A stretch of DNA of 64,000 nt from CAIWHR01 sp963813415 (lineage in GTDB: Bacteria; Pseudomonadota; Gammaproteobacteria; Burkholderiales; Casimicrobiaceae), in contig CAWEYW010000009.1 in NCBI GenBank assembly GCA_963813415.1, positions 558,001-622,000 of the forward strand, in the 5' to 3' direction. Each line of letters begins with the position of its first letter. The stretch's first letter is position 1. The notes under the pieces are model-generated. The model was not told the origin of the DNA. It saw nothing but the letters and a program-made list of their open reading frames with translations, and made no database searches. Shown here piece by piece: positions 17,840 through 26,638 of the stretch. A program made the translations under genes and the position numbers.

Positions 17840-18571
17840 CTACCAGTCGCGCATCTTGGCACGCAGCCGCGCCACGGCCTGGCTGTGGAGCTGGCAGATG
17901 CGCGACTCGCTGACTTCCATGACGGCAGCGATCTCCTTGAAATTGAGATCCTGCTCGTAGTAGAGCCCCATGAGGAGCTTCTCGCGTTCCGGCAACTGCT
18001 CGATCGCCTTGACCAGCGCGGCGCGAAATCGCGCATCCTGGAAGCGTGCGAGCGGGTCCGCGGTCTTGTCGGGACAATGGCGATCGAGATAGTCGTCGTC
18101 TTCCTCGCGTCCGAAGTCCTCCAGGTGCACGAGTTCGTAGCCGCGCGCTTCCTGCAGGAGCGACTGGTACTCGCCCAGCGGCACGCCGAGCGCAGCGGCG
18201 ATTTCCGTCTCGCTCGGGGCACGCCCGAGCTGCTGCTCGAGCCGGTGGACCGTGGTCTCGATCTTGCGCAGCGCCTTGCGCGTGCTCCGCGGCAGCCAGT
18301 CGTTCTGGCGCAATTCGTCGAGCATCGCGCCGCGGATGCGCTGCGACGCGAACGTCTCGAACTGGGCGCCCTGCCCTTCCTGGTAGCGCGACGCGGCATC
18401 CATGAGACCGATCATGCCGGCCTGGATGATGTCGTCGATCTGCACGCTCGGCGGCAGCTTGGCGGCGAGGTGATGGGCCATGCGCCGCACCAGGGGCGCG
18501 AACTCGCGAATGCGCTGCTCCTGATCGCCGGCAGCAGTCTTCGCGTACATACGGGTGGGGGCTTCGATCAT
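17840..18571 (-). CDS. fliA: Flagellar sigma factor 28 (FliA)
   Basis: A 243-residue sigma-70-family factor. Region 2 includes LPPSVQIDDIIQAGMIGLMDAASRY and the -10-recognition segment FETFASQRIRGAMLDELRQNDW, diagnostic for FliA. Region 3 and region 4 follow, with the helix-turn-helix LNFKEIAAVMEVSESRICQLHSQA at the C-terminus. It directs RNA polymerase to late flagellar genes such as fliC and motAB, for which matching promoters are seen in this window. The start overlaps the flhG stop by 4 bases. FlgM, its anti-sigma factor, is not encoded in this window. Confidence 0.96.
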   Translation of the reverse strand: MIEAPTRMYAKTAAGDQEQRIREFAPLVRRMAHHLAAKLPPSVQIDDIIQAGMIGLMDAASRYQEGQGAQFETFASQRIRGAMLDELRQNDWLPRSTRKALRKIETTVHRLEQQLGRAPSETEIAAALGVPLGEYQSLLQEARGYELVHLEDFGREEDDDYLDRHCPDKTADPLARFQDARFRAALVKAIEQLPEREKLLMGLYYEQDLNFKEIAAVMEVSESRICQLHSQAVARLRAKMRDW

Positions 18572-19329
18572 GAGTTGGCGAGGCGCGGCTCGGCGCCCGG
18601 TTGCATGCGCGATAGGAGGTTTTGGGCCACGGCCAGGAACGCGCCCGCGGCGCCCGTTTCGCCCGCGCCGGCGGCGCTGCGGCCCGGCGGGCGATCACGC
18701 GGCACCATGCCCAGGAACTGGAGCTGCGCCGCAAGGAAGCGCGCAGCGGTATCGGATACGCAGCTGAATACCTGCTGTGCCGCGTCGGCCGAGGCGGCGC
18801 GATGCACGAGCACGTCGAACTCGTGCCGTCCCTGCGCCCGCGCCAGGGCCTTGATGTGACCATACGCCGTGGTGACCGCACGCGCAGTGGGCGCGATCGC
18901 CAGCACCACCGGAGCGTCCGGTGCGGCGCCGGGCAGAAGGCCGTTGACGAGCCAGACGTCGAAGCGTGTGCCCAGCGCTGGCACCGCTGCGGCGAGCTCG
19001 CGCTGCCAGTTGCCGCTTTCGATCGCGAGGCGCTCGAGACCGCGCGCGGCGGGCAGCACGCAGAGGCCTTCATCGGTGGTGAGGAGAATGTCGTCGAGGC
19101 GCTTGTCGCCGTCGAGCGCATGCACGAGGTCGTAGCGCGCCTTGACGCCAAGTGCCGCCGCGGCCTCGCCGACACTGCGGTCGAGGATCACCACGCGATG
19201 GCCGAGCTCGCCGAGTGCGCGTCCCACCTGCACGGCGATGCGCGTTCCACCGCTGCCGCAGACGGCGAGGGTGTGCTGGCGAGGACGGGCGAACAGGCGC
19301 CGCAATCCCGTCGCCTGATCGTCACGCAT
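18568..19329 (-). CDS. flhG: FlhG/FleN-like MinD-family protein with degenerate P-loop
   Basis: A 253-residue MinD-like protein between flhF and fliA, the usual place for FlhG. The order of elements matches the family: a nucleotide loop near residue 25, the strand end RVVILD, a YDLVHALDGDKRLDDILL segment and ITDAY-like TTAYGHIKAL. The usual Walker-A KGGxGKT is here CGSGGTRIA, without both conserved lysines, so ATP binding or hydrolysis may be lost or altered. FlhG normally limits flagellar number through FlhF and a regulator. The start overlaps the flhF stop by 8 bases. The loss of lysines is seen directly; the consequence is inferred. Confidence 0.85.
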   Translation of the reverse strand: MRDDQATGLRRLFARPRQHTLAVCGSGGTRIAVQVGRALGELGHRVVILDRSVGEAAAALGVKARYDLVHALDGDKRLDDILLTTDEGLCVLPAARGLERLAIESGNWQRELAAAVPALGTRFDVWLVNGLLPGAAPDAPVVLAIAPTARAVTTAYGHIKALARAQGRHEFDVLVHRAASADAAQQVFSCVSDTAARFLAAQLQFLGMVPRDRPPGRSAAGAGETGAAGAFLAVAQNLLSRMQPGAEPRLANS

Positions 19330-20683
19330 GCAGGGCCTCGGCCCGCGCGCCCGTGAGCAGCGTGAAGGCGTCGTCATCGAGCGTGAACGCGGACGGCTTC
19401 GCCGGACGGCGCAGTGAGCGATGCACGAGATAGTTCGGGCTGGGCTCGTGCAGATCCTCCGGCACGCGCTGTCCGCTCGACGTGTAATGCAGCAGCAACC
19501 GATGCCGGATGAGCACATCGAGCGCCTGGCCGAGTTGCCCCGCTTCGTCGATCTTGGTGAGCACGCAGCCGGCGATCTCCGCGTTGGTGCCGAGCTCGGG
19601 CGCACGCTGGTACGCCCCGACGACTTCCTCCAGGGTCTCGCCCTGCGCGGCAGCGTTGAGGAGCAGCAGCCGCTTGACTTCGGGCTGGGAGAGCAGCATC
19701 GATTGCTCGCGCACGCGCTCGTCGCGTTGGCTCATCCCCACCGTGTCGATCAGCACGAGGTGCTTGCCGCGCATCGAATCGAGTGCCTGGCGCAGGTCCT
19801 GCCGGTCGGACACGGTATGCACCGGCACGCCGAGAATCTTGGCGTAGATGCGCAACTGGTCGTGCGCGCCGACGCGATAGCTGTCCGTGGTGAGAAGGGC
19901 AAGCTTGGCTGCGCCGAAGCGCACGGCACAGCGCGCCGCGAGCTTGGCCGTCGTGGTGGTCTTGCCGACACCGGTCGGTCCGACGAGAGCGTACACGCCG
20001 CCGCGGTTCACGAGATCGTGCTCGGCAGCAGCGCTGCGCAGGTTGCGTGCGAGCACTCCGATGAGCCAATCCTGGGCCTGCGTGGCGGAAAAGTCATCCG
20101 GCAGCCGTTGCGTGATCTCGCGCGCCAGGGCGTTGCTGTAGCCGGCGGCGAGCAACGCGCGCGTGAAGCGGGCGCGCAAGGGTGACCGGCGCAGCGCATC
20201 GCTCCACGCAAGCTGCCCCAGTTGCTCCTCGATCAGGGTGCGCATCGCTGCAACCTCCTGCGCGAGCCGCTCGGGCAAGGCGTCGCTGACCTGCGCTGTC
20301 TCCGCCACGCCGATGGAGGCGTGCCCATCACGATCGTCGGCCTGGGCAGCTGCGCCCGCGACTTCCGCGGCGATGTCGCCGATGCGCGGCACATCCCACG
20401 CGACGGCTTTCGGTGCCGCCGGCGTCTGCGCGGCAGCAGCCCCGGTCGTCGCAGCGGGTGTCGTGGCCGCGGCGGGAGCCGGCGTTGCAGTGGTCGCTGC
20501 CGTCGTGTCGCGCGGGCCGGGTTGCTCGAGAATGGACTCGATGGCGTCACCGGCGAGCGCGGTGATCTCGATCCCGTCGGCGGTCGGCCGGTTGGCAACG
20601 ATGACCGCGTCGGGACCGAGCTCGGCGCGCACCTGTTCGAGCACGGAGCGTGATGTTAGGCCAAAGAACTTGCGCAGTTTCAT
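19322..20683 (-). CDS. flhF: SRP-like GTPase FlhF
   Basis: A 453-residue protein. The N-terminal B region is followed by an Ala/Thr/Pro-rich linker at about residues 58-95, then the N and G domains of SRP GTPases. The P-loop LVGPTGVGKTTTTAKLA, the strand LLTTDSYRVGAHDQL, the DTVGM element and the LTKIDEA specificity motif are all intact. FlhF marks the site of flagellum assembly, usually the pole, in partnership with FlhG. The ATG lies at the flhA stop (4-base overlap). Its presence together with flhDC in one locus is notable for regulation. Confidence 0.95.
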   Translation of the reverse strand: MKLRKFFGLTSRSVLEQVRAELGPDAVIVANRPTADGIEITALAGDAIESILEQPGPRDTTAATTATPAPAAATTPAATTGAAAAQTPAAPKAVAWDVPRIGDIAAEVAGAAAQADDRDGHASIGVAETAQVSDALPERLAQEVAAMRTLIEEQLGQLAWSDALRRSPLRARFTRALLAAGYSNALAREITQRLPDDFSATQAQDWLIGVLARNLRSAAAEHDLVNRGGVYALVGPTGVGKTTTTAKLAARCAVRFGAAKLALLTTDSYRVGAHDQLRIYAKILGVPVHTVSDRQDLRQALDSMRGKHLVLIDTVGMSQRDERVREQSMLLSQPEVKRLLLLNAAAQGETLEEVVGAYQRAPELGTNAEIAGCVLTKIDEAGQLGQALDVLIRHRLLLHYTSSGQRVPEDLHEPSPNYLVHRSLRRPAKPSAFTLDDDAFTLLTGARAEALHA

Positions 20684-22758
20684 TGCTTGCCTCCGACGAG
20701 CGCGCCGACACGAACGGTCCGCGCATCTGGTATTTCGCTATGACCGAGCACCCGCAATCCCGGCGCGCCACGGCGCACCAGCCGCACGAGCGGCCAGCGC
20801 AGGCGATCGGGCACGAGCAGCACGGCGGGCTGGCCGAGCGCTTCCTGCTTCTGTACGGCGTTCGCGACTTCGCGGACCAGCGTCTCGGCGAGGTCGGGCT
20901 CCATGCCGGAACCATCGCCGCCGGCGAGCCCGAGCACCTGCTGCAGCACGCGTTCGAGCTCCGGATCGAGCGCGATGACGGTGAGCTCCGTGGCGGTGCC
21001 GTAGAGCTGCTGCACGATGGCGCGACCCAGCGCGACCCGTACGGCGCTCGTGAGCTCGGTCGCATCCTGGCTGCGCGCAGCGTGTTCGGCGAGTGTTTCC
21101 AGGATCGTGCGCAGGTCGCGGATGTGTACGCCTTCATCGAGCAGGTTCTGCAGCACGCGCTGCACCGTGGAGAGCGGCAGCAGCTTGGGCGTGAGCTCTT
21201 CGATGAGCTTCGGCGCCGACTTCGCGAGCTGATCGAGCAGGCCCTGCGTTTCCTGGCGGCCGAGGAGACTGGCAGCCTGGGTGTGCACGACCGTCGAGAG
21301 ATGCGTCGCGACGACCGTTCCGGCGTCGACCACCGTATAGCCCATGGTTTGCGCCTGATCGCGCTGCGCGGCGTCGATCCACGTGGCGGGAAGACCGAAA
21401 GCCGGATCCTTGGTGGCGATGCCCTGGAGGGCGCCGGCGGCGCGGCCCGGGTCGATGGCGAGAAACATCCCGGTGCGGCATTCGCCCTCCGCGATCGCGA
21501 CGCCCTTGAGGGTGATGCGATAGGCGTTCGGCGCGAGCTCGAGATTGTCGCGAATGTGCACGGCCGGCGGCAGGAAGCCGATGTCCTGCGCGAACTTGCG
21601 CCGGATGGCCTTGATGCGCTTGAGCAACTCGCCGTCCTGACCCTTGTCGACCAGCGGGATGAGGCGATAGCCGACCTCGATGCCGAGCACGTCCACGGGA
21701 ACGATGTCTTCCCAGCCGACGTCGAGGCTTTCCGGCGCCGGCGCGGGGGCAACGGGCGCCGGTGCGGCGGCCGCGCGATTGCGGCGCAGCACCCACCGTG
21801 CCGCATAGCCCAGCCCGGTGGCGAGCAGCAGGAATGCGAAGTGCGGCATGCCCGGCACGACACCGAGCACGGCGAGGAGCGTCGCGGCGATCACCAGCGC
21901 CTCGGGCTTGCGGAAGAGCTGCGAGAGGAGCTGCGATCCCGTGGCCTCGCCCTTGCCCACGCGCGAAACCACGAGACCCGCCGCGGTGGAAATTACCAAC
22001 GCCGGGATCTGCGCCACGAGGCCGTCCCCGATCGCCAGCAGGATGTAGTTGTTGGCGGCGCGGGCAAGCGTCAGGTCGTGCTGCAGCATGCCGATGGCAA
22101 GGCCGCCGATGATGTTGATGAACAGCACGAGGATGCCGGCGATCGCGTCGCCGCGCACGAACTTGGAGGCGCCGTCCATCGCGCCGTAGAAGTCGGACTC
22201 GGACGCAATCTCCGCGCGACGCCGCCGCGCTTCGTCCTCGCCGATGAGGCCCGCGTTGAGATCGGCGTCGATCGCCATCTGCTTGCCCGGCATCGCATCG
22301 AGGGTGAAGCGGGCGCCGACCTCGGCGATGCGTCCCGCACCCTTCGTGATCACCACGAAGTTGATGACCACCAGAATCGCGAATACGACGAGGCCCACGG
22401 CAAAGTTGCCGCCGATGAGGAATTCGCCGAATGCCTCGATGACCTTGCCGGCGGCATCGGTGCCGGTGTGCCCGTGCAGCAGTACGACGCGCGTGGACGC
22501 CACGTTCAGCGAAAGCCGGAGCAGCGTGGTGAGCAGCAGCACGGTCGGGAACACGGCGAAGTCGAGGGGCCGTTCCGTGTACATCGACGACAGCAGCACG
22601 ATCATCGCCAGCGCGATGTTGAACGTGAAGAGCAGGTCCAGCAGGAACGGCGGCAGCGGCAGCACCATCATGCCGAGGATCAGCACGATCAGCAGCGGGC
22701 CCGCGAGGCCCACCATGGCCGCACGCGAAACGCCGAGACGCAGGGCGAGCGCGCTCAC
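20680..22758 (-). CDS. flhA: Flagellar export gate protein FlhA
   Basis: A 692-residue export-gate subunit. Eight membrane helices occupy roughly the first 325 residues, with the conserved cytoplasmic loop GARFTLDAMPGKQMAIDADLNAGLI (FHIPEP region) at about 145-170. The large cytoplasmic C-domain, which docks chaperone-substrate complexes, fills residues 355-690 and contains GYTVVDAGTVVATHL and the terminal LSHSEIPD-like stretch. Length matches the family. The start overlaps the flhB stop by 4 bases. Together with FliPQR and FlhB it forms the type III export channel in the flagellar basal body. Confidence 0.97.
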   Translation of the reverse strand: MSALALRLGVSRAAMVGLAGPLLIVLILGMMVLPLPPFLLDLLFTFNIALAMIVLLSSMYTERPLDFAVFPTVLLLTTLLRLSLNVASTRVVLLHGHTGTDAAGKVIEAFGEFLIGGNFAVGLVVFAILVVINFVVITKGAGRIAEVGARFTLDAMPGKQMAIDADLNAGLIGEDEARRRRAEIASESDFYGAMDGASKFVRGDAIAGILVLFINIIGGLAIGMLQHDLTLARAANNYILLAIGDGLVAQIPALVISTAAGLVVSRVGKGEATGSQLLSQLFRKPEALVIAATLLAVLGVVPGMPHFAFLLLATGLGYAARWVLRRNRAAAAPAPVAPAPAPESLDVGWEDIVPVDVLGIEVGYRLIPLVDKGQDGELLKRIKAIRRKFAQDIGFLPPAVHIRDNLELAPNAYRITLKGVAIAEGECRTGMFLAIDPGRAAGALQGIATKDPAFGLPATWIDAAQRDQAQTMGYTVVDAGTVVATHLSTVVHTQAASLLGRQETQGLLDQLAKSAPKLIEELTPKLLPLSTVQRVLQNLLDEGVHIRDLRTILETLAEHAARSQDATELTSAVRVALGRAIVQQLYGTATELTVIALDPELERVLQQVLGLAGGDGSGMEPDLAETLVREVANAVQKQEALGQPAVLLVPDRLRWPLVRLVRRGAPGLRVLGHSEIPDARTVRVGALVGGKQ

Positions 22759-23924
22759 GGGCTAGCCATCCCGGCGAGTGGTCCGCCGGCGCGGCGCTGC
22801 TGCGGGTCGAGCTCGGCAGGGACGTCCCAACTGCCAGGCAGCGCCGGCGCCGCCCCGCCGCGCTGTTGCCAGCGCTGCACCTGGTACACGTACGCAAGCA
22901 CCTGCGCCACCACCGTGTAGAGCGCCTGTGGCACCTCGGCGCCGATCTCCGCGTGGCTGTACAACGCCCGGGCGAGCGGCGGCGCCTCCACCACGGGCAC
23001 CCGGTGCTCGGCGCCGATCTCGCGGATCCGCTGCGCAACGCGCTCGATGCCCTTCGCGACGACGCGCGGCGCCCGCATGCCTTCGTGGTACTCGAGCGCC
23101 ACCGCGTAGTGCGTCGGGTTGGTGACGATCACGCTGGCGGTCGGCACGGCCGCCATCATGCGTTTGCGGGCCGCCTGCCGCTGCAGGCTGCGGATGCGCG
23201 CCTTCAGCTGCGGATCACCCTCCTGCTCCTTCTGCTCCTGGCGCAGCTCTTCGCGGGTCATGCGCAGCCCGTGGTAGTAGCGCCAGAGCTGGTAGGGAAC
23301 GTCGACGCCGGCGATCACCACCAGCGCCCCGACCAGCAGGAACACGCCGGTGACCACGATGCTGCCGGTGTGGGCGATGCCGCTCGCCGCATCGAGGCGG
23401 GCCAGGGACTGCACCTCGCCCCAGACATGGGCGATGGCGAAGGTGCCGACACCGGCAAGCAGCGCGCTCTTCAGCACCGCCTTCACGAGCTCGGCGATGG
23501 CATAGGAAGAGAAGATGTTCTTCAGTCCCTTGGTCGGATTGATGCGGCCGAAATCGGGCACCAGCGCCTTCCCGGAAAACACCCAGCCGGACAGCAGCAA
23601 AGGTGCTGCAATGGTCGCGACGAGGATGATCAGCAGCAGCGGCGCGAGCGCGATCAGCATGTCGAGCGACAGCGCGCCCAGGCCCGACAGCATGCGATCC
23701 TCGGTCATGGCGCTCGTGCGGTCGAATTGCAGCGCGTCGTGCATCAGGCGCACGCAGCGCCGCACGAACTCCGGACCGATGCTGGCGATGCCGATGGCGG
23801 CGGCGAGCGCGACCGCAGCTGCCGTCAGCTCACGCGAACGCGCAACCTGCCCCTGCTCACGCGCCTGCTCGAGGCGGCGCGGTGAAGCCGGGTAACTGCG
23901 TTCGAGATCGCTTTCCTCTGCCAT
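22755..23924 (-). CDS. flhB: Flagellar export switch protein FlhB
   Basis: A 389-residue protein with four membrane helices and a cytoplasmic C-domain. The autocleavage motif NPTH is at about residue 269, as in well-studied FlhB proteins, so substrate-specificity switching should work. The N-terminus MAEESDLERSYPASPRRLEQAREQGQV is typical. The C-terminus has a 35-residue extension rich in Gly, Ala and Pro. It heads the flhBAFG-fliA run; upstream 148 bases separate it from motB. A small paralogue of its post-cleavage domain is encoded at 32932. Confidence 0.97.
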   Translation of the reverse strand: MAEESDLERSYPASPRRLEQAREQGQVARSRELTAAAVALAAAIGIASIGPEFVRRCVRLMHDALQFDRTSAMTEDRMLSGLGALSLDMLIALAPLLLIILVATIAAPLLLSGWVFSGKALVPDFGRINPTKGLKNIFSSYAIAELVKAVLKSALLAGVGTFAIAHVWGEVQSLARLDAASGIAHTGSIVVTGVFLLVGALVVIAGVDVPYQLWRYYHGLRMTREELRQEQKEQEGDPQLKARIRSLQRQAARKRMMAAVPTASVIVTNPTHYAVALEYHEGMRAPRVVAKGIERVAQRIREIGAEHRVPVVEAPPLARALYSHAEIGAEVPQALYTVVAQVLAYVYQVQRWQQRGGAAPALPGSWDVPAELDPQQRRAGGPLAGMASP

Positions 23925-24072
23925 GGCGCCGATCCATTGGGATGGCGCCCATTATTCGGCGCGAGGCGGGATTTCTATGGCACGAGCAGGCGGGGATTTC
24001 CGGTGCTATTTGGGTATCCGGCGAAGCGATGCAGTCACTGCGCCAAGCCGCCCGCGCCGCGCCGGTCGAAGG

Positions 24073-25026
24073 CTACGGCGTGGTCGCAGGGAGTGCCGCA
24101 CTGACGCCCGCCTCGGCGGCCGCCTTGGCGCCCGCGTCGGCACCGGACTCGGGCATGATGCCGCCGTCGTCGAGAATGCGCTTTTCCGCCCGCTGGTTCA
24201 GCACGATGATGCTGATGCGCCGATTGATCGGATTGTGCGGGTCGGCGCGATCGAGAGGTGCCGAGGAGCCGAGACCGACCACGCGCAGGATCTTGTCCTC
24301 CTCGATGCCGCCGGCGATGAGCTCGCGCCGCGACGCATTGGCCCGGTCGGCGGAAAGCTCCCAGTTGCTGTAGCCACGCTCGCCGAGTGCATACGGCGCG
24401 GCATCGGTGTGTCCCGACAGCGAGATCCGGTTCGGCACGTTGTTGATGACCGTGGCGATCTCCCGGATGATGTCGCGCATGTAGTCCTTGACGACCGCCT
24501 TGCCGCTGTCGAACATCGGGCGGTTCTGTTCGTCGAGGATCTGGATACGCAAGCCATCGCTCGTCATGTCGACGCGCAGCTGCTTGCGGAAATTGCTCAG
24601 GGTCGCGTTGGCCTCGACGGCCGCTTCGAAGCGGCTCTTGAGCTGCTTCAGGCGCGCGAGCTCCACGCGCTCGATCTCGGCCTGGGCCGCCTTGAGATTG
24701 ATGATCTTCTTCTCCAGCGGCAGCTCGCCCTGCTTGCGCTGCCCGGCCGAACGCGTGAGATCGGTCCCGCCGCCCTGGACCACCGACGAGCTGTCGCCGG
24801 ACCCGGACCCGCCCGCGAGCGCCACCTTGAGCGGGGTCTGGAAGTAATCGGCGATGCCCTTCAAATCGGCCTTGGTGGTGGAGCCCAGCATCCACAGCAG
24901 CAGGAAGAACGCCATCATGGCGGTGACGAAATCGGCGTAGGCGATCTTCCACGCCCCGCCATGGGATGCTTCCGTCTTGCGCGTGATGCGCTTGACGACG
25001 ATCGGCGCCTTGTGCTCGGCCGTCAT
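24073..25026 (-). CDS. motB: Flagellar stator protein MotB
   Basis: A 317-residue stator subunit. A basic N-terminus precedes the single helix with the proton-accepting Asp in AYADFVTAMMAFFLLLW, then the plug region and a linker. The OmpA-like domain carries LSGHTDAAPY, NWELSADRANASR and NRRISIIVLN. A 35-residue Ala-rich tail follows. It binds peptidoglycan and with MotA forms the proton channel that turns the motor. The gene lies three bases after motA and both should be read from the sigma-28 promoter upstream of motA. Confidence 0.96.
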   Translation of the reverse strand: MTAEHKAPIVVKRITRKTEASHGGAWKIAYADFVTAMMAFFLLLWMLGSTTKADLKGIADYFQTPLKVALAGGSGSGDSSSVVQGGGTDLTRSAGQRKQGELPLEKKIINLKAAQAEIERVELARLKQLKSRFEAAVEANATLSNFRKQLRVDMTSDGLRIQILDEQNRPMFDSGKAVVKDYMRDIIREIATVINNVPNRISLSGHTDAAPYALGERGYSNWELSADRANASRRELIAGGIEEDKILRVVGLGSSAPLDRADPHNPINRRISIIVLNQRAEKRILDDGGIMPESGADAGAKAAAEAGVSAALPATTP

Positions 25027-25029
25027 GGA

Positions 25030-25887
25030 TCAGGTCCGCGCCTGTTTCACGTGCATCTCGAGCTCGGCGAAGCTCGGCCGTTCTGTCGAGTACAGAACCT
25101 TGCGGCCGAACTCGACGGCGATTGCCGGCGCATAACCATTGAGGGTCGCGAGCAGCGTCACCTTGATGCACTGCAGGACCTTCGCCGATTCGTCCGCACG
25201 CTGCTGCACGAGATTGGCCAGCGGGCCGACGACGCCGTACGCGAGCAGGATGCCCAGGAACGTGCCGACCAGCGCCTGGGCGATGAGCCGGCCGAGCTCC
25301 GCCGGCGGCAGGTTCGCCGACTCCATCGTGTGCACGACGCCCATCACCGCGGCGACGATGCCGAACGCCGGCAGCCCGTCGGCCATTTTCTGGATGGTAT
25401 GTCCGGGGAATTCGGCTTCGTGGTGATGCGTCTCGATCTCGTGGTCCATGAGGTTCTCGATCTCGAACGCGTTCATGTTGCCGCTGACCATCAGGCGCAG
25501 GTAATCGGTCAGGAAGTCGACCAGGTGCGGATCGGAATTGACCGTCGGGTACTTGCCGAACAGCGCGCTTTCGCCGGGATTCTCGACGTCGCGCTCGATC
25601 GCCATGAGGCCTTCCTTGCGGGTCTTGTTGAGGATCTCGTACAGGAGCGCCATCAGCTCCATGTACAGCGCCTTGGTGTACTTGGATCCGCGCAGGCACG
25701 CGGGCAGCGCGGCGAGCGTCGCCTTGACCGATTTCGGGGAGTTGCCGACGACGAACGCCCCGCAGGCGCCACCGGCGATCATCAGGATCTCCAGCGGCTG
25801 GTACATCGCTCCGAGGTGCCCGCCGCCCATTGCGAATCCCCCGAAGATCGAGGCGAGCACGATGGCGTAGCCGATGATGACAAGCAT
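25030..25887 (-). CDS. motA: Flagellar stator protein MotA
   Basis: A 285-residue four-helix protein of the gamma/betaproteobacterial MotA type. The first helices are at about 3-20 and 32-50. The cytoplasmic domain has the TRKEGLMAIE segment, whose charged residues contact FliG. The last helices contain PAFGIVAAVMGVVHTM and ALVGTFLGILLAYGVVGPLA with the conserved prolines. GGAG lies 17 bases before the ATG. The operon partner motB follows by three bases, and the sigma-28-type promoter is about 85 bases upstream. Confidence 0.96.
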   Translation of the reverse strand: MLVIIGYAIVLASIFGGFAMGGGHLGAMYQPLEILMIAGGACGAFVVGNSPKSVKATLAALPACLRGSKYTKALYMELMALLYEILNKTRKEGLMAIERDVENPGESALFGKYPTVNSDPHLVDFLTDYLRLMVSGNMNAFEIENLMDHEIETHHHEAEFPGHTIQKMADGLPAFGIVAAVMGVVHTMESANLPPAELGRLIAQALVGTFLGILLAYGVVGPLANLVQQRADESAKVLQCIKVTLLATLNGYAPAIAVEFGRKVLYSTERPSFAELEMHVKQART

Positions 25888-25971
25888 GGCGTGCGGCAGC
25901 TCCGGGGCAAAGATCCTGTGGCGTACTGAAGAAGGCGCGGCGATCAGCCGCCGGCCGCGGTACCTCCTGAA

Positions 25972-25998
25972 ATGTCGGCAGGAAGGCCTGCTTCTTTA
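25972..25998 (-). promoter_or_regulatory. Sigma-28 (FliA) promoter of motAB
   Basis: On the minus strand the sequence reads TAAAGAAG, eleven bases, GCCGACAT. The consensus is TAAAGTTT, eleven bases, GCCGATAA, so spacing is exact and 11 of 16 element bases match. It lies 85 bases upstream of the motA ATG, between motA and the flhDC terminator, and explains late-class expression of the stator. Confidence 0.8.
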
Positions 25999-26031
25999 GC
26001 CGTTCGGGGCCCGTTAAGGCCGATGCGCACC

Positions 26032-26055
26032 AAAAAAAAGCGGGCCGAAGCCCGC
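26032..26055 (-). terminator. Rho-independent terminator of flhDC
   Basis: On the minus strand a perfect six-base GC stem (GCGGGC/GCCCGC) closed by a TTCG tetraloop is followed by eight uridines. It begins 31 bases after the flhC stop and separates flhDC from motAB. It is the clearest intrinsic terminator in the window. Confidence 0.93.
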
Positions 26056-26085
26056 GGTGGTCGGATCGTTGCGCCGCTCAGCGCA

Positions 26086-26634
26086 TCATGCGGCGCAGGC
26101 AAGCGCCGCGGCATGGCTCGCCGCGCGCGTCTTGCCGGCGCGCGAGGGCATGTGGCACAGACCGCAGACATAGCCCTTGGTCAGATCGTATTCGCGCACC
26201 ACGAAACGGCCATGGCAGCAGGTGCATTCGGCGAGGCGCAGCATGCCGGCATCGAAGAAGCGCACCAGGCGCCACGCACGCGTGATCGACAGCTCGACCG
26301 AGAGGCCCTGCGTCGAGCATTGCTCCAGATAGAGGCGGTAGGCCTTGATGATGGCGTCGATGGGCTCGATCTCGACCGACTTGATGAGGTGCTGATACAT
26401 CGTCATGAACAGCGACGAATGCACGTTGGGCATCCACGTCACGAACCAGTCCGTGGAGAAGGGCAGCATGCCCTTGGGCGGGGACTTGCCCTTGAGCTCC
26501 TTGTACAGCCGCAGCAGGCGTTCGCGCGAAAGCTGCGTTTCCGATTCCAGGACCTGCAGACGCGCGCCCAGATCGATCAGGGCCCGGGCGCGCACGACCT
26601 CGCGCGCATCGTCGACCACGCTCTTGTTGCGCAT
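26086..26634 (-). CDS. flhC: Flagellar master regulator subunit FlhC
   Basis: A 182-residue activator subunit. The helical N-terminal half contains ARALIDLGARLQVLESETQLSR and ERLLRLYKELKGKSPPKGMLPFS, both typical. The C-terminal zinc site has four cysteines in CTCCHGRF (about residues 138-145) and CGLCH (about 156-160). FlhC with FlhD forms the D4C2 complex that activates class II flagellar operons together with sigma-70. The gene starts four bases after flhD and is followed by a strong terminator. Confidence 0.95.
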   Translation of the reverse strand: MRNKSVVDDAREVVRARALIDLGARLQVLESETQLSRERLLRLYKELKGKSPPKGMLPFSTDWFVTWMPNVHSSLFMTMYQHLIKSVEIEPIDAIIKAYRLYLEQCSTQGLSVELSITRAWRLVRFFDAGMLRLAECTCCHGRFVVREYDLTKGYVCGLCHMPSRAGKTRAASHAAALACAA

Positions 26635-26638
26635 GATG

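Noticed and set aside
20650..22920. 756-codon plus-strand open frame opposite flhA
   Set aside because: FlhA on the minus strand is unmistakable; the plus-strand product is Arg/Glu/His-rich without similarity.
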